Positions 25,301 to 33,256 of a DNA stretch of 64,000 nt are shown piece by piece (the first letter of the stretch is position 1; every line of letters starts with the position of its first letter). The DNA is taken from the NCBI RefSeq assembly GCF_900021155.1, contig NZ_FCNT01000027.1, positions 61,875 through 125,874 of the forward strand, written 5' to 3'. The position numbers and the translations under genes were made by a program. This stretch comes from Alistipes sp. CHKCI003. Its GTDB lineage: Bacteria; Bacteroidota; Bacteroidia; Bacteroidales; Rikenellaceae. Under the pieces are notes generated by a model. The model searched no databases and was not told where the DNA came from. It saw only the letters and a list, made by a program, of their open reading frames with translations.

Positions 25301-25528
25301 ACAGGCGTAGGCGCCAACGGCAACTCGACCCTCGGCTCGGGCGTCGTGGGCGGTATGATCGTCGGCACACTGGCGATGCTGTTCCTCGTTCCGACGCTCT
25401 TCATCGTCTTCCAGACGTTGCAGGAGAAGTTCCGGCCGGTGGAATTCACGACCCCCGATTGGGCGGTCAGCGCCGAACTCGAAGAGGCGGACAAGATCGA
25501 CAATGCTGACGTAACCAAAGAGAAGTAA
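22331..25528 (+). CDS. RND multidrug efflux pump, HAE1 family (AcrB-like)
   Basis: 1065 aa, full length. It starts MTLKHFIERPVLASVISIVI, the first transmembrane helix, followed by the porter motif VEQYPDIAPPTVMV. Helix 4 contains LAIGTIVDDAIIVVE (about residues 397-411), with the paired Asp residues of the proton relay. The second half repeats the fold (PFAVILAVPCGLMGS; GLLSKTAILITEYA). It exports hydrophobic compounds using the proton gradient. The gene is coupled to the adaptor (3 bp) and channel (1 bp). Substrates cannot be inferred. Confidence 0.97.
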   Translation: MTLKHFIERPVLASVISIVIVIAGIIGLATLPVEQYPDIAPPTVMVHASYPGASAETIQKSVVVPLEEAINGVEDMTYLTSSAAVGSASITVYFRQGTDPDMAAVNVQNKVATATGQLPSAVTQIGVTTMKRQTSMVKIFSLYSPDDSYDETFLSNYTKINIEPRILRIQGVGEAFTLGADYSMRVWLKPDVMAQYKLIPSDITGVLAEQNIESATGTLGENSNNTFQYTMKYKGRLMTPEEFGQIVISALPDGEILYLKDVADIELGSESYAYKGYTNGHPGVSTMVFQTAGSNATQVVNEIDALLEEIRADLPKGIEIAHLQSVNDFLYASIFEVIKTLIEAIFLVVLVVYVFLQDIRSTLIPTVSILVALIGTFAFLSVSGFSINLLTLFALVLAIGTIVDDAIIVVEAVQARFDVGYKSSYHATVDAMSGITSAIITSTLVFMAVFIPVSMMGGTSGVFYTQFGLTMAVAVGISAINALTLSPALCALILKPYLDENGEMRDNFAARFRKAFNTAFSAMVAKYKHGVLLFIKHRWLTWATLGLAIAALVVLMKSTKSGLVPDEDQGTIMVNVTTAPGTSLQETHVVMEEFSDRIKDIPQIRDYMQVAGYGMIAGQGSSYGMCIIKLKDWKERPDKQDAVNAVIGQVYARTADIKDAQIFAVAPPMISGYGTSTGFSMHLQDKTGGELSDFYNIYLQYIAALNQRPEIERAYSTFNINFPQYMVDIDAAKAKRAGVSPSTILSTLAGYYGGQYVSNINRFSKMYYVTLQADPKYRLDTESLNNVFVRTDSGKMAPLSQFVNLTRVYGSEVLNRFNMYSSIAINGTPADGYSSGDAIRAIREVAEQVLPHGYGYEFDGITREEAQTSSNTLIIFGICVLFIYLILCALYESFFVPFAVILAVPCGLMGSFLFARMMGFENNIYLQTGIIMLIGLLSKTAILITEYAADRRRAGMSLTQAAVSAAKARLRPILMTVLTCVFGMIPLVLSTGVGANGNSTLGSGVVGGMIVGTLAMLFLVPTLFIVFQTLQEKFRPVEFTTPDWAVSAELEEADKIDNADVTKEK

Positions 25529-25529
25529 C

Positions 25530-26921
25530 ATGAAAAAGATCATAATTCTGTCCGTTGCAGCGCTCATGTGCAGCTGCGGCATCTACAAACCTTACAGCCG
25601 TCCCGAAGTTCAGACCGAGGGTCTCTACGGCCCGGGGATCGAAACGACGGACACCGCGACGCTCGGCAACCTGCCTTGGCGCGAGGTCTTCACCGACCCC
25701 CGTTTGCAGACCCTCATCGAGGAGGGGCTGGCCAACAACACCGACCTGCAATCGGCGCAGTTGCGCGTCGAAGAGGCCGAGGCCACCCTCAAGTCGGCGC
25801 GTCTGTCGTTCCTGCCCTCGTTCAACTTGGCTCCTCAAGGGGGCGTGAGCAGCTTCGACAACTCGAAGGCTTCGTGGACCTACAACATACCCGTTACGGC
25901 CAGCTGGGAGATCGACATCTTCAGTCGTCTGCGCAACAGCAAACTGCGCGCGAAGGCTCTCTACGCTCAGAGCGAAGAGTACCGTCAGGCCGTGCAGACG
26001 CAGCTGATCGCCGGCATCGCCAACTACTACTACACGCTGCTGATGCTCGACGAGCAGTACGACATCACGGCCGAAACGGCCGAGAACTGGCGCCGGAGCG
26101 TGGAGACGATGCGCGCGATGAAGGAGGCCGGCATGACCACGCAGGCCGCCGTATCCCAGAGCGAAGCGACCTATTATTCGGTGGTCAACTCGCTCAAGGA
26201 CCTCGGGCAGTCGATCCGCGAGACGGAGAACGGCTTCTCCGTACTTCTGGGAAGCGCCGCGCGCAACATCGAGCGCGGCACGATCGCCGAACAACAGATC
26301 CCCGAAGAACTCGCTGTGGGTGTCCCCGTGCAGATGCTCTCGAACCGCCCCGACGTACGTTCGGCCGAGTCGACGCTCATGTCGGCCTACTACGCGACGG
26401 CTGCGGCCCGTTCGGCGCTCTACCCGAACCTCACGCTCAGCGGTACGGTGGGGTGGACCAATAACGCCGGTTCGCTGGTCGTCAATCCGGGCAAGCTGCT
26501 GCTCAATGCCGCGGCGTCGCTTCTGCAACCCATCTTCAACGCCGGCTCCTATCGGGCACAGGTGAAGATCGCCAAGGCGCAGCAGCAGGAGGCGCTGCTC
26601 AGCTACGAGCAGACGCTCCTCAATGCCGGCAAGGAGGTCAACGACGCACTGAACCAGTGCCAGACCGCCCGCGACAAGAAGGAGTACCGCGAACAGCAGA
26701 TCGCCTCGCTCGAACGCGCCGTCGAGAGTACGGAGCTGCTCATGAAACACGGCACCTCGACCTACCTCGAAGTGCTCACGGCACAGCAGGGATTGCTCTC
26801 GGCACGCCTCACGCAGGTAACCGACCGCTTCGACGAACTTCAGGGTTTCGTGAACCTCTACCAAGCTCTCGGCGGAGGCCGTGAAACGACGCAGGACGCA
26901 CCCCATGAAACACAGCGTTGA
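25530..26921 (+). CDS. Outer-membrane efflux channel lipoprotein (TolC/NodT type)
   Basis: 463 aa. Lipobox ALMCSCGIY gives an acylated Cys at about residue 14-16. The OEP domain pattern is seen twice, for example in LQTLIEEGLANNTDLQSAQLRVEEAEA, with the conserved block IPVTASWEIDIF.RLRN (about 118-134) and RPDVRSAESTLMSAYYATAAARSALYPNLTLSG (about 273-306). Forms the outer-membrane exit duct of the pump. It begins 1 bp after the pump stop and overlaps the TetR start by 17 nt. Confidence 0.95.
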   Translation: MKKIIILSVAALMCSCGIYKPYSRPEVQTEGLYGPGIETTDTATLGNLPWREVFTDPRLQTLIEEGLANNTDLQSAQLRVEEAEATLKSARLSFLPSFNLAPQGGVSSFDNSKASWTYNIPVTASWEIDIFSRLRNSKLRAKALYAQSEEYRQAVQTQLIAGIANYYYTLLMLDEQYDITAETAENWRRSVETMRAMKEAGMTTQAAVSQSEATYYSVVNSLKDLGQSIRETENGFSVLLGSAARNIERGTIAEQQIPEELAVGVPVQMLSNRPDVRSAESTLMSAYYATAAARSALYPNLTLSGTVGWTNNAGSLVVNPGKLLLNAAASLLQPIFNAGSYRAQVKIAKAQQQEALLSYEQTLLNAGKEVNDALNQCQTARDKKEYREQQIASLERAVESTELLMKHGTSTYLEVLTAQQGLLSARLTQVTDRFDELQGFVNLYQALGGGRETTQDAPHETQR

Positions 26922-27495
26922 TACCCGAAGGCTGATTATCGAAGACATGCAGCGTCTCATGATCCGCGACGGCCTTCGGGCCGTGCGGATCAATGAACTC
27001 GCCAGCCATCTCTCGATCTCCAAGCGCACGCTTTACGAGCTCTTCACCGACAAACTGTCGCTGATCGACCAGTCGCTCACGGCGCTTTTCGGACAGTGGG
27101 AGGAGTCGGTCGCCGAACGGCTCGCGCAGCCGGCCGGCAGTTACGAAAAACTCGTCTGGCTGCTCGGAGAGTACGTGCGGCAGCTCAACGTAACGGGAAT
27201 CCGTCTGCTGCGCGAGCTGCATGCCGCCGAGGAGAACTATCCCGCTTTCGTGTCGTGGCTGAAATCGTGGAAGGCCAACTTCTGCAATCTGCTGTGCGAC
27301 TGCATCGCCGAAGGGGATTGCATCGCCGATACGCAGACGGCCGCCGTTACGCGCGGACTGATGATGTCGCTCTTCGTGGCACGCCTCAACGGAATCCCGC
27401 GCAACGAACAGTACGACTTCGGCTGTACGATCCTGCGCGGCATTTCGACCCCGGCGGGAACCGAATTGCTCGAACGGCTGAAAACGAACGGCTGA
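26905..27495 (+). CDS. TetR/AcrR-family regulator, last gene of the efflux operon
   Basis: 196 aa from the ATG at 26905 (MKHSVDTRRLIIEDMQRLM), which overlaps the channel gene; an ATG 24 nt upstream is an alternative. The N-terminal HTH is clear: LRAVRINELASHLSISKRTLYELFTDKLSLIDQ (about residues 26-58), the TetR signature. The C-terminal ligand domain is all helical, with two Cys in NLLCDCIAEGDCIA. It probably represses the operon it belongs to, giving a second layer beside the AraC regulator. The ligand is unknown. Confidence 0.92.
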   Translation: MKHSVDTRRLIIEDMQRLMIRDGLRAVRINELASHLSISKRTLYELFTDKLSLIDQSLTALFGQWEESVAERLAQPAGSYEKLVWLLGEYVRQLNVTGIRLLRELHAAEENYPAFVSWLKSWKANFCNLLCDCIAEGDCIADTQTAAVTRGLMMSLFVARLNGIPRNEQYDFGCTILRGISTPAGTELLERLKTNG

Positions 27496-27507
27496 GACTC
27501 CTGATGA

Positions 27508-27549
27508 AAACGAACGGAGCGCACCTTGCGAGGTGCGCTCCGTTCGTTT
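27508..27549 (+). terminator. Strong hairpin after the efflux operon
   Basis: Arms 27508-27526 and 27531-27549 form a perfect 19-bp stem with loop TGCG, 13 nt after the TetR stop. The T-run is short (TTT within the arm), so termination may be bidirectional or partly Rho-assisted. Confidence 0.8.
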
Positions 27550-27979
27550 CAATAAGACCGATCCTTCGGATTCCGGGCCGGCCCCATTCCGCTCTCCATG
27601 CCGTCCATTCCATCGGTCCTGCGTCTTGCCGGGCCGTCCGCCGCGATCACCGCAGGCACGGTCGGAAGCAATCGGTCCGGCCGGATGCAGAGAGCTACGG
27701 CATCCGGGCTATGCATCCTGCGTCTTTCCGGCCGGCACGACGTCGGTCATGAGCCAATCCGCGGTCAGGGAGCACGTATTCCCGCAGCGTACGAAGCCCT
27801 CTGCGGTCGAATCCGTCGACCGCAGAACGTCTACCGTACGGCCCTCAGTCCGCGACGCGAAGCGGTCCGACAAGCCTCGAAAATCGGGTTCCGCACCTGT
27901 CGAAGCTCATCCCGGCCGGAGTGAAACAGTCGAACGACGGTTTGCCGGATCGCTTCTCGTCGGATCGGACGGCAAACCG
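27550..27979. other. Intergenic stretch, no gene recognised
   Basis: 430 bp between convergent genes. Short open frames have no recognisable product. A sequence near 27863 (GTCCGACAAGCCTCGA) resembles one arm of the dispersed palindrome but has no inverted partner. Confidence 0.55.
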
Positions 27980-28609
27980 TCAGAAGGAGACGCCCACGCG
28001 CAGACCGAACGAATTGATGTTGTCCATCGAATAGACCAGCAGACTGCCGCTGTTGGTCGAATAGCCGTAGTAGAGCGCCACATGGAATCCGTAACGCTGC
28101 GAAGTCCACGGGAAGATGCTCACGCCGATTTCGGGCTGCACATAGAATCCCCACGTGTCGTCGTAGTGCTTGAAGATCGAATAGTAGGAGGCCATCTCGG
28201 CATAGTTGGCACCCAGTTTCACGCCTACATAAGGCTCGAACACCCTATCTTTCATAAACGTATAGCGGGTCGTTACGCCGAACGGCAACTGGAAAAGCGA
28301 GTGTTTCTGATTCGTGGTCATCGCCGTCCCGGGTTTGAGCTGGAGCGTCTGGCGCGGAATGTTCTCGAAATTGGTGTGGTAGGAGATGAAGGGACCCACC
28401 GAAAATTCAGGCGTAACGAAGTAGCCTCCCTCGAAGTTCATGCCCCAGCCGGTGGTCTTGTCGGCGAAGCTGCTGCCCACGGGCACGTTGAGCTGCCAGT
28501 CGACGTTGATGTAGGTGTCGGGTATGATCTGCGCTTCGGCGGGCCGGAAGGCCGCGAGCGCCGCGACGGTCAGCACCGCCGCCAGATATTTCGTCGTTTT
28601 CATAGTCAT
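27980..28609 (-). CDS. Outer-membrane beta-barrel protein
   Basis: 209 aa (an ATG two codons downstream is equally possible). Signal peptide MKTTKYLAAVLTVAALAAFRPAEAQ. The mature part shows alternating hydrophobic strands with aromatic girdles (WGMNFEGGYFVTPEFSVGPFISYH; GVTTRYTFMKDRVFEPYVGVKLGANYAEM) and ends in a C-terminal Phe (LRVGVSF), the outer-membrane insertion signal. This is the OMP_b-brl/porin-like type with about eight strands. It follows the DUF4136 gene by 15 bp and is cotranscribed. Function unknown. Confidence 0.88.
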   Translation of the reverse strand: MTMKTTKYLAAVLTVAALAAFRPAEAQIIPDTYINVDWQLNVPVGSSFADKTTGWGMNFEGGYFVTPEFSVGPFISYHTNFENIPRQTLQLKPGTAMTTNQKHSLFQLPFGVTTRYTFMKDRVFEPYVGVKLGANYAEMASYYSIFKHYDDTWGFYVQPEIGVSIFPWTSQRYGFHVALYYGYSTNSGSLLVYSMDNINSFGLRVGVSF

Positions 28610-28624
28610 ACGGATTATTTACGG

Positions 28625-29266
28625 TTATTTCGTCAGAGTGGGCGATTGGACGAACGCCTGATTCACGCCTTCGATCGTACGGTTCATATTCAGCGTCTCC
28701 GACGGCGAGAGCAGCCCGCCGATGAAACTGTCCCAGAGCACCGGCAGTTTCTTGCCGGTCTGCCGATCGCCTTCGAGATCGAGAATCTCCGTCAGCAGCG
28801 AACCGGCCGTGTAGCCGTAGTAGACGGGGAAAGGGTAGTGCCATCCGATCCAGTCGCCCCAATAGCCCGGCGACCAATAGTAGGGATAGTACCACCACCA
28901 ATAGGGGTAGTCGTATCCCACGAAATAGGTTACGCGCTTCACGTAGCTGAGCTGCACGCCCAGATCGGCAGCCTCTTTGTCCTCCACGCGCGTGAAGTTG
29001 CGGGCATCGAGATTGTCGGCGACGGCCCGGATGATCTTCAGAGCGCTCTCGTCCTTCCAGTACTCCGTCTTGTCCGAACTGCCGATCAGCAGAATGCTGT
29101 CGGGGAGATAATAGGTGTCGAATGCGGCGAAGTCGGTTTCGGGATCGCAGGCCGTATAGACCAGATAGTCCCTGTGCAGGTCCGATGTGGACGGCTCCTT
29201 TTCGCACGAAGCGATTGCGACGCCCAAGAGCGCAATCAGCAGGCAATGGATTTTTTTCACGGTCAT
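28625..29266 (-). CDS. DUF4136 lipoprotein
   Basis: 213 aa from the ATG at 29266 (MTVKKIHCLLIALLGVAIASCEKE), with lipobox AIASC. The DUF4136 pattern is visible: DPETDFAAFDTYYLPDS, then RAVADNLDARNFTRVEDKEAADLGVQLSYV, then a striking Trp/Tyr/Pro-rich part (YPYWWWYYPYYWSPGYWGDW, about residues 120-139), and the C-terminal IxGLLS segment. A longer upstream frame has no support. It is the first gene of a pair with the beta-barrel. Likely outer-membrane anchored; role unknown. Confidence 0.9.
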   Translation of the reverse strand: MTVKKIHCLLIALLGVAIASCEKEPSTSDLHRDYLVYTACDPETDFAAFDTYYLPDSILLIGSSDKTEYWKDESALKIIRAVADNLDARNFTRVEDKEAADLGVQLSYVKRVTYFVGYDYPYWWWYYPYYWSPGYWGDWIGWHYPFPVYYGYTAGSLLTEILDLEGDRQTGKKLPVLWDSFIGGLLSPSETLNMNRTIEGVNQAFVQSPTLTK

Positions 29267-29629
29267 AGTTTCACTATTTTTAGAATGCAGTAAAACCCCT
29301 ACCTCCAAATTCCGTTCCTTATTCGACGGACGGAAATTAGTTGCAGCCGGAATTGCAGAGCATTCTCCGCTTCCGCGCCTCCGTTTCCCGATCCGGCACC
29401 CGGCACCGAAGGAGGCTCCGCCGCCGAATGCCCGCAGAGCGCTCCGCACCGCCCGGATGCGAAGCAGAACTTCAACCGACGCGATACCGAGCCGTTGCCG
29501 ACCCCGGCATCGCTTTCGGCACACCCCCGATCCCCTCCCCTCGGAAAAGGGAAGGTCCAACAGCTTCTTCCAACCGTCCGGGTATCGCATATTCGGAATT
29601 GCACTCGGACAGGAGTACGAACGAAAAGA
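29267..29629. other. Intergenic stretch, no gene recognised
   Basis: About 360 bp upstream of the DUF4136 gene, before the polA terminator. It should hold the promoter of the DUF4136/beta-barrel pair, but no exact TAnnTTTG was found close to the start. Confidence 0.5.
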
Positions 29630-29655
29630 GGGTGTCTGAGATCGGTCAGACACCC
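29630..29655 (-). terminator. polA terminator
   Basis: Arms 29630-29639 and 29646-29655 (GGGTGTCTGA / TCAGACACCC) form a 10-bp stem. On the minus strand it is followed by TCTTTT, 41 nt after the polA stop. Confidence 0.85.
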
Positions 29656-29695
29656 CCTTGCGCCGAAAAGGCCGCCGTCTAAGGACAAACCGTCC

Positions 29696-32575
29696 CTAAT
29701 GCGCCTCCAGCCAGTTCCGGCCCACGCCGCAGTCGGTTACGAGTTTCACGCGCAGCGACGCAGCGGCTTCCATCGCCTCGCGCACGATCTCCACCACCCG
29801 CTCCTGCTCGTCGCGCAGCATGTCCACCACCAGTTCATCGTGTACTTGCAGGATCACCTTCGAACGGATGCCTTCGCGCCGGAACGCACGGCTCACGTTG
29901 ATCATGGCGATCTTCATGATGTCGGCGGCCGAACCCTGTATGGGGGCGTTCACGGCATTGCGCTCGGCCAGTCCGCGCGCCACGGCATTGCGCGAGTCGA
30001 TGTCGTTCAAATACCGGCGCCGGCCGAAAATCGTCGAGACGAACCCCTCCTCCTTGGCCCGTTCGACCACGCGGTCCATGTACTCCTTCACCTTGGGATA
30101 GGAGGCGAAATAGCCGTCGATGATCTCCTTGGCCTCCTTGCGGGGAATTTCGAGCCGCTGGCTCAGACCGAAAGCCGAAATGCCGTAGATGATGCCGAAA
30201 TTGGCCGTCTTGGCCTTGCGCCGTTCGTCGGGCGTAATCTCCGCGATCGTTTTGCCGAAGAGGCGCGCGGCCGTCGCGGCGTGGATGTCCTCGCCGTGTT
30301 CGAAGGCGGCGATGAGCGACTCGTCGCCCGACAGATGGGCCATCAGCCGCAGTTCGACCTGCGAGTAGTCGGCCGACAGCAGCACGTGGTCGCCGTCCGA
30401 GGGGATGAATGCCTGCCGTATGCGGCGCCCAAGTTCGTCGCGCACGGGGATATTTTGCAGGTTGGGGTTCGCCGAAGAGAGGCGGCCAGTGGCGGTAACG
30501 GCTTGGTTGAACGACGTATGGATGCGGCCCGTCGTGCGGTTCACCAGCTGGGGCAACGCCTCCACATAGGTCGAAAGGAGCTTTTTCACGCCCCGGTACT
30601 CCAGAATCAGATCCACGATCCGGTGTTTGTGCGCAAAACTCTGCAAATACTCCTCGTCGGTCGCGAACTGCTTGGTCCGGGTCATCTTGGGTTTCTCGGC
30701 GATCCGCATCTTCGCGAAAAGCACCTCGCCGAGCTGACGCGCGGAGTTGATGTTGAGCGACGGCTCGTCCGCAAGCACGCGGATCTCCCGCTCCAATTCT
30801 CCCATCTTGGCATTCAGTTCGACGGCGTATTCGGCCAACGCTCCGCAGTCGATGCGCACGCCGGCCGTCTCGATGTCGGCCAACACCTCGATGAGCGGTT
30901 CCTCGATTTCGAAATAGAGGTGCTGCAACCCGATCCGCTCGACCTCGGGCCACAACACCCGTTTGAGGCGGAGCGTAACGTCGGCATCTTCGCCGGCATA
31001 CTCCTTCACCCGGTCGAGCGCCACCAGATCCATCGTCAGCTGCTTCGCACCGCGGCCTATGAGCGACTCGATCTCGATGGGTTTGTAGTCGAGGTATTTC
31101 ATGGCCAGCGCATTCATGTTGTGCCGCCCTTCGGGATCGAGCAGGTAGTGCAGGATCATCGTGTCGTATTTCGGGCCGGCGATCCCGATTCCGATGCGAC
31201 GGAGCACCACGAGGTCGAACTTCATGTTCTGACCGATCTTGGCGATCCCGGGATTCTCGAACAGGGGCTTCACGATCGCGGCATACTCCGCACTGTTCTC
31301 CTCCGTGAAGGGGACGTACCACGCATGGTGGGGTTCGACCGCAAGCGACAGCCCCACGATGCGGTCGTTGAAGAGATCGAATCCCGTGGTCTCCGTGTCG
31401 AAGCAGAACTCCGCGCAGGTTCCGATCCGCTCCACAGCATGCCTCAACTGCTCGGCCGTTTCGACGAGTACGTAGTCGTGCGGCGTGGTCTGTGCCGTGG
31501 CGAAAGCCGTTTCGGCCTCGGCCTGCAACTCGGAGGCAGGCACCCCGTCCGGAACCCGCACCGGTTCGGACGTTTCGGCCGGCTCGGCGAAGAGATCGCC
31601 CTGCCCCGCCAGCGCGGCCCGTTTCGCGGCGGCCGACTTGGCGCGCGCCACCTCGGCGAGCTGCGTCTGCGCCGCCTGCCGGGGTCCGTCGGCGATCGGT
31701 TCGGGAGGCGCCAGATTCGCCAGATCCGAAGCGAACATCTTGAAATCCAGCTCGGCGAACAGAGCCTGCAAAGCGTCGATGTGCGGCTCGCACACCGTAA
31801 GGTCCTCCTCGCGGAACGGAATCGGCACATCGAGACAGATGGTCGTCAGCCTCTTGGCCAGCAGCAGTTTGTCGCCCCATGCGGCGATCTTCTCGGCCTG
31901 TCTGCCGCCGATCCGGTCCACATTCTCCAGAATACGCTCTACGGGCCCCCATGTCTGCACCAGTTTGCAGGCGCCTTTTTCGCCGATGCCCGGGACCCCC
32001 GGAATGTTGTCCGACGCATCGCCCCACAAGGCCAGAATGTCGCGCACGAGCGTGGGATCGTCGATGCCGTACTTCTCGCGGATCGCCTCGCGGTCCACGA
32101 TCTCGATGCCGCCGTCGCCCTTCTGTTTGTAGATGCGGCAGCGGTCGCCCACGAGCTGTCCGTAGTCCTTGTCGGGCGTTACCATGTAGACGTCGTATCC
32201 GGCTTCGGCTCCCCGTTTGGAGAGCGTACCGATCACGTCGTCCGCTTCGTAGTTCTCGACTTCGAGGATCGGAATGCACATCGCCTCCAGAATCCGCTTG
32301 ACATAGGGGATCGAAAGCAGAATGTCCTCCGGGGTCTCCGTGCGGTTGGCCTTGTACTCGGGATAGATCGCGCGGCGGAACGAACCACCCTTCGGGTCGA
32401 ACGCCACGCCCAGCAGATCGGGACGCTCGCGTTTCTGGATGTCGCGCAGGAACTTCGTGAAACCGAAGACCACCGAGGTGTTCATGCCGGCCCGGTTGCG
32501 CATCGGCCGGCTCATGAAGGCGTAGTAGTATTTGAATATCAATGCATAGGCATCGACCAGAAAGAGTTTTTTCAT
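29696..32575 (-). CDS. polA: DNA polymerase I
   Basis: 959 aa, complete. The N-terminal 5'-3' exonuclease (residues 1-260) starts LFLVDAYALIFKYYYAF and has AMCIPILEVENYEADDVIGT. The 3'-5' proofreading domain keeps the ExoI acidic pair in FDTETTGFD (about 393) and ADVTLRLKR further on, so it should be active. The polymerase domain shows motif A DYSQVELRLMAHLSGD, the O-helix (RRKAKTANFGIIYGISAFGL) and motif C VHDELVVD. It fills gaps and removes RNA primers. It is 100 bp downstream of queD on the same strand and may be read from the queD promoter. Confidence 0.98.
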   Translation of the reverse strand: MKKLFLVDAYALIFKYYYAFMSRPMRNRAGMNTSVVFGFTKFLRDIQKRERPDLLGVAFDPKGGSFRRAIYPEYKANRTETPEDILLSIPYVKRILEAMCIPILEVENYEADDVIGTLSKRGAEAGYDVYMVTPDKDYGQLVGDRCRIYKQKGDGGIEIVDREAIREKYGIDDPTLVRDILALWGDASDNIPGVPGIGEKGACKLVQTWGPVERILENVDRIGGRQAEKIAAWGDKLLLAKRLTTICLDVPIPFREEDLTVCEPHIDALQALFAELDFKMFASDLANLAPPEPIADGPRQAAQTQLAEVARAKSAAAKRAALAGQGDLFAEPAETSEPVRVPDGVPASELQAEAETAFATAQTTPHDYVLVETAEQLRHAVERIGTCAEFCFDTETTGFDLFNDRIVGLSLAVEPHHAWYVPFTEENSAEYAAIVKPLFENPGIAKIGQNMKFDLVVLRRIGIGIAGPKYDTMILHYLLDPEGRHNMNALAMKYLDYKPIEIESLIGRGAKQLTMDLVALDRVKEYAGEDADVTLRLKRVLWPEVERIGLQHLYFEIEEPLIEVLADIETAGVRIDCGALAEYAVELNAKMGELEREIRVLADEPSLNINSARQLGEVLFAKMRIAEKPKMTRTKQFATDEEYLQSFAHKHRIVDLILEYRGVKKLLSTYVEALPQLVNRTTGRIHTSFNQAVTATGRLSSANPNLQNIPVRDELGRRIRQAFIPSDGDHVLLSADYSQVELRLMAHLSGDESLIAAFEHGEDIHAATAARLFGKTIAEITPDERRKAKTANFGIIYGISAFGLSQRLEIPRKEAKEIIDGYFASYPKVKEYMDRVVERAKEEGFVSTIFGRRRYLNDIDSRNAVARGLAERNAVNAPIQGSAADIMKIAMINVSRAFRREGIRSKVILQVHDELVVDMLRDEQERVVEIVREAMEAAASLRVKLVTDCGVGRNWLEAH

Positions 32576-32675
32576 AATCGGATGATTTTATGGTTCTCTT
32601 CGGCCGCACCGCAGGATGCGGCGGCGCATGCCGGCCCGGGCGACGATGCCCGTCCCGCGCAAATCCGCAGCGGAA

Positions 32676-33128
32676 TCATCGGTTGTCCTCCGCCGCCCAT
32701 TCGGCATAGGAGGTTGCCGTTTCATAGAGTCGGAGCGCATGGAGCGAAATTCCCTCCGGCAGGCGCGGTGCGATGCGGGCCGCGAAGTCGGCGAGCAAGT
32801 TCTCGCAGGTGGGTTGGTAGGAAGTGGTAACGATGTTGCCGAAACGCCGGCCGAGCGCTTCGATCAGCGGGCCGGCCGTTTCGGTCGCCCGCAGCACGAG
32901 CGCATGGTCGAGCCGCGCGACGACCTCCTCGTTCACGATGCGTTTGAGCACGCCGAAATCCATCACCATGCCGCATTTGGGATCCTCCGTCCGCTCCGAC
33001 GGAATGCCTTTCACCGTTACGAACAATCGGTAGGAGTGGCCGTGTATCTCGCGGCACGCCCCGTCGTACCCTTCGAGGGCGTGCGCCGCCTCGAACGAAA
33101 ATTCCTTGGTCAATCTGATTACTGCCAT
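32676..33128 (-). CDS. queD: 6-carboxy-tetrahydropterin synthase / 6-pyruvoyl-tetrahydropterin synthase family
   Basis: 150 aa. Zn-binding histidines are seen in FEAAHAL (about residue 15) and IHGHSYRLFV (about 28-32, the HGH pair). Further signatures are CGMVMDFGVLKRIVNE, LDHALVL and the C-terminal LRLYETATSYAEW (catalytic Glu region). In bacteria this family mostly makes 6-carboxytetrahydropterin for queuosine/7-deazapurine synthesis; the Cys at about residue 24, before the HGH motif (GACREIHGH), fits QueD. The ATG at 33128 is only 5 nt after a -7 element, so the message may have almost no leader. Confidence 0.9.
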   Translation of the reverse strand: MAVIRLTKEFSFEAAHALEGYDGACREIHGHSYRLFVTVKGIPSERTEDPKCGMVMDFGVLKRIVNEEVVARLDHALVLRATETAGPLIEALGRRFGNIVTTSYQPTCENLLADFAARIAPRLPEGISLHALRLYETATSYAEWAAEDNR

Positions 33129-33133
33129 ATCCG

Positions 33134-33141
33134 CAAAGATA
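33134..33141 (-). promoter_or_regulatory. queD: queD promoter (-7 TATCTTTG), implying a leaderless or near-leaderless mRNA
   Basis: TATCTTTG on the minus strand is an exact TAnnTTTG. The start ATG begins 5 nt after it, about where transcription should start. Confidence 0.65.
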
Positions 33142-33204
33142 CACAACAACGGCCAAACCGCAAGGAAAAACGCGAATTTATCCGCTCCGCCGCCCGACGA
33201 AAAA

Positions 33205-33233
33205 GACCGCCGTCCGAACAACGGACGACGGTC
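33205..33233 (-). terminator. sppA terminator
   Basis: Arms 33205-33216 and 33222-33233 form a 12-bp stem with one wobble. On the minus strand it is followed by TTTTTC. It lies 24 nt after the sppA stop. Confidence 0.85.
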
Positions 33234-33256
33234 GGAAAATCCGCCGGCTCCGGACC

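Noticed and set aside
27840..27880. A third full copy of the dispersed palindrome
   Set aside because: Only one imperfect arm is present, with no inverted partner nearby.
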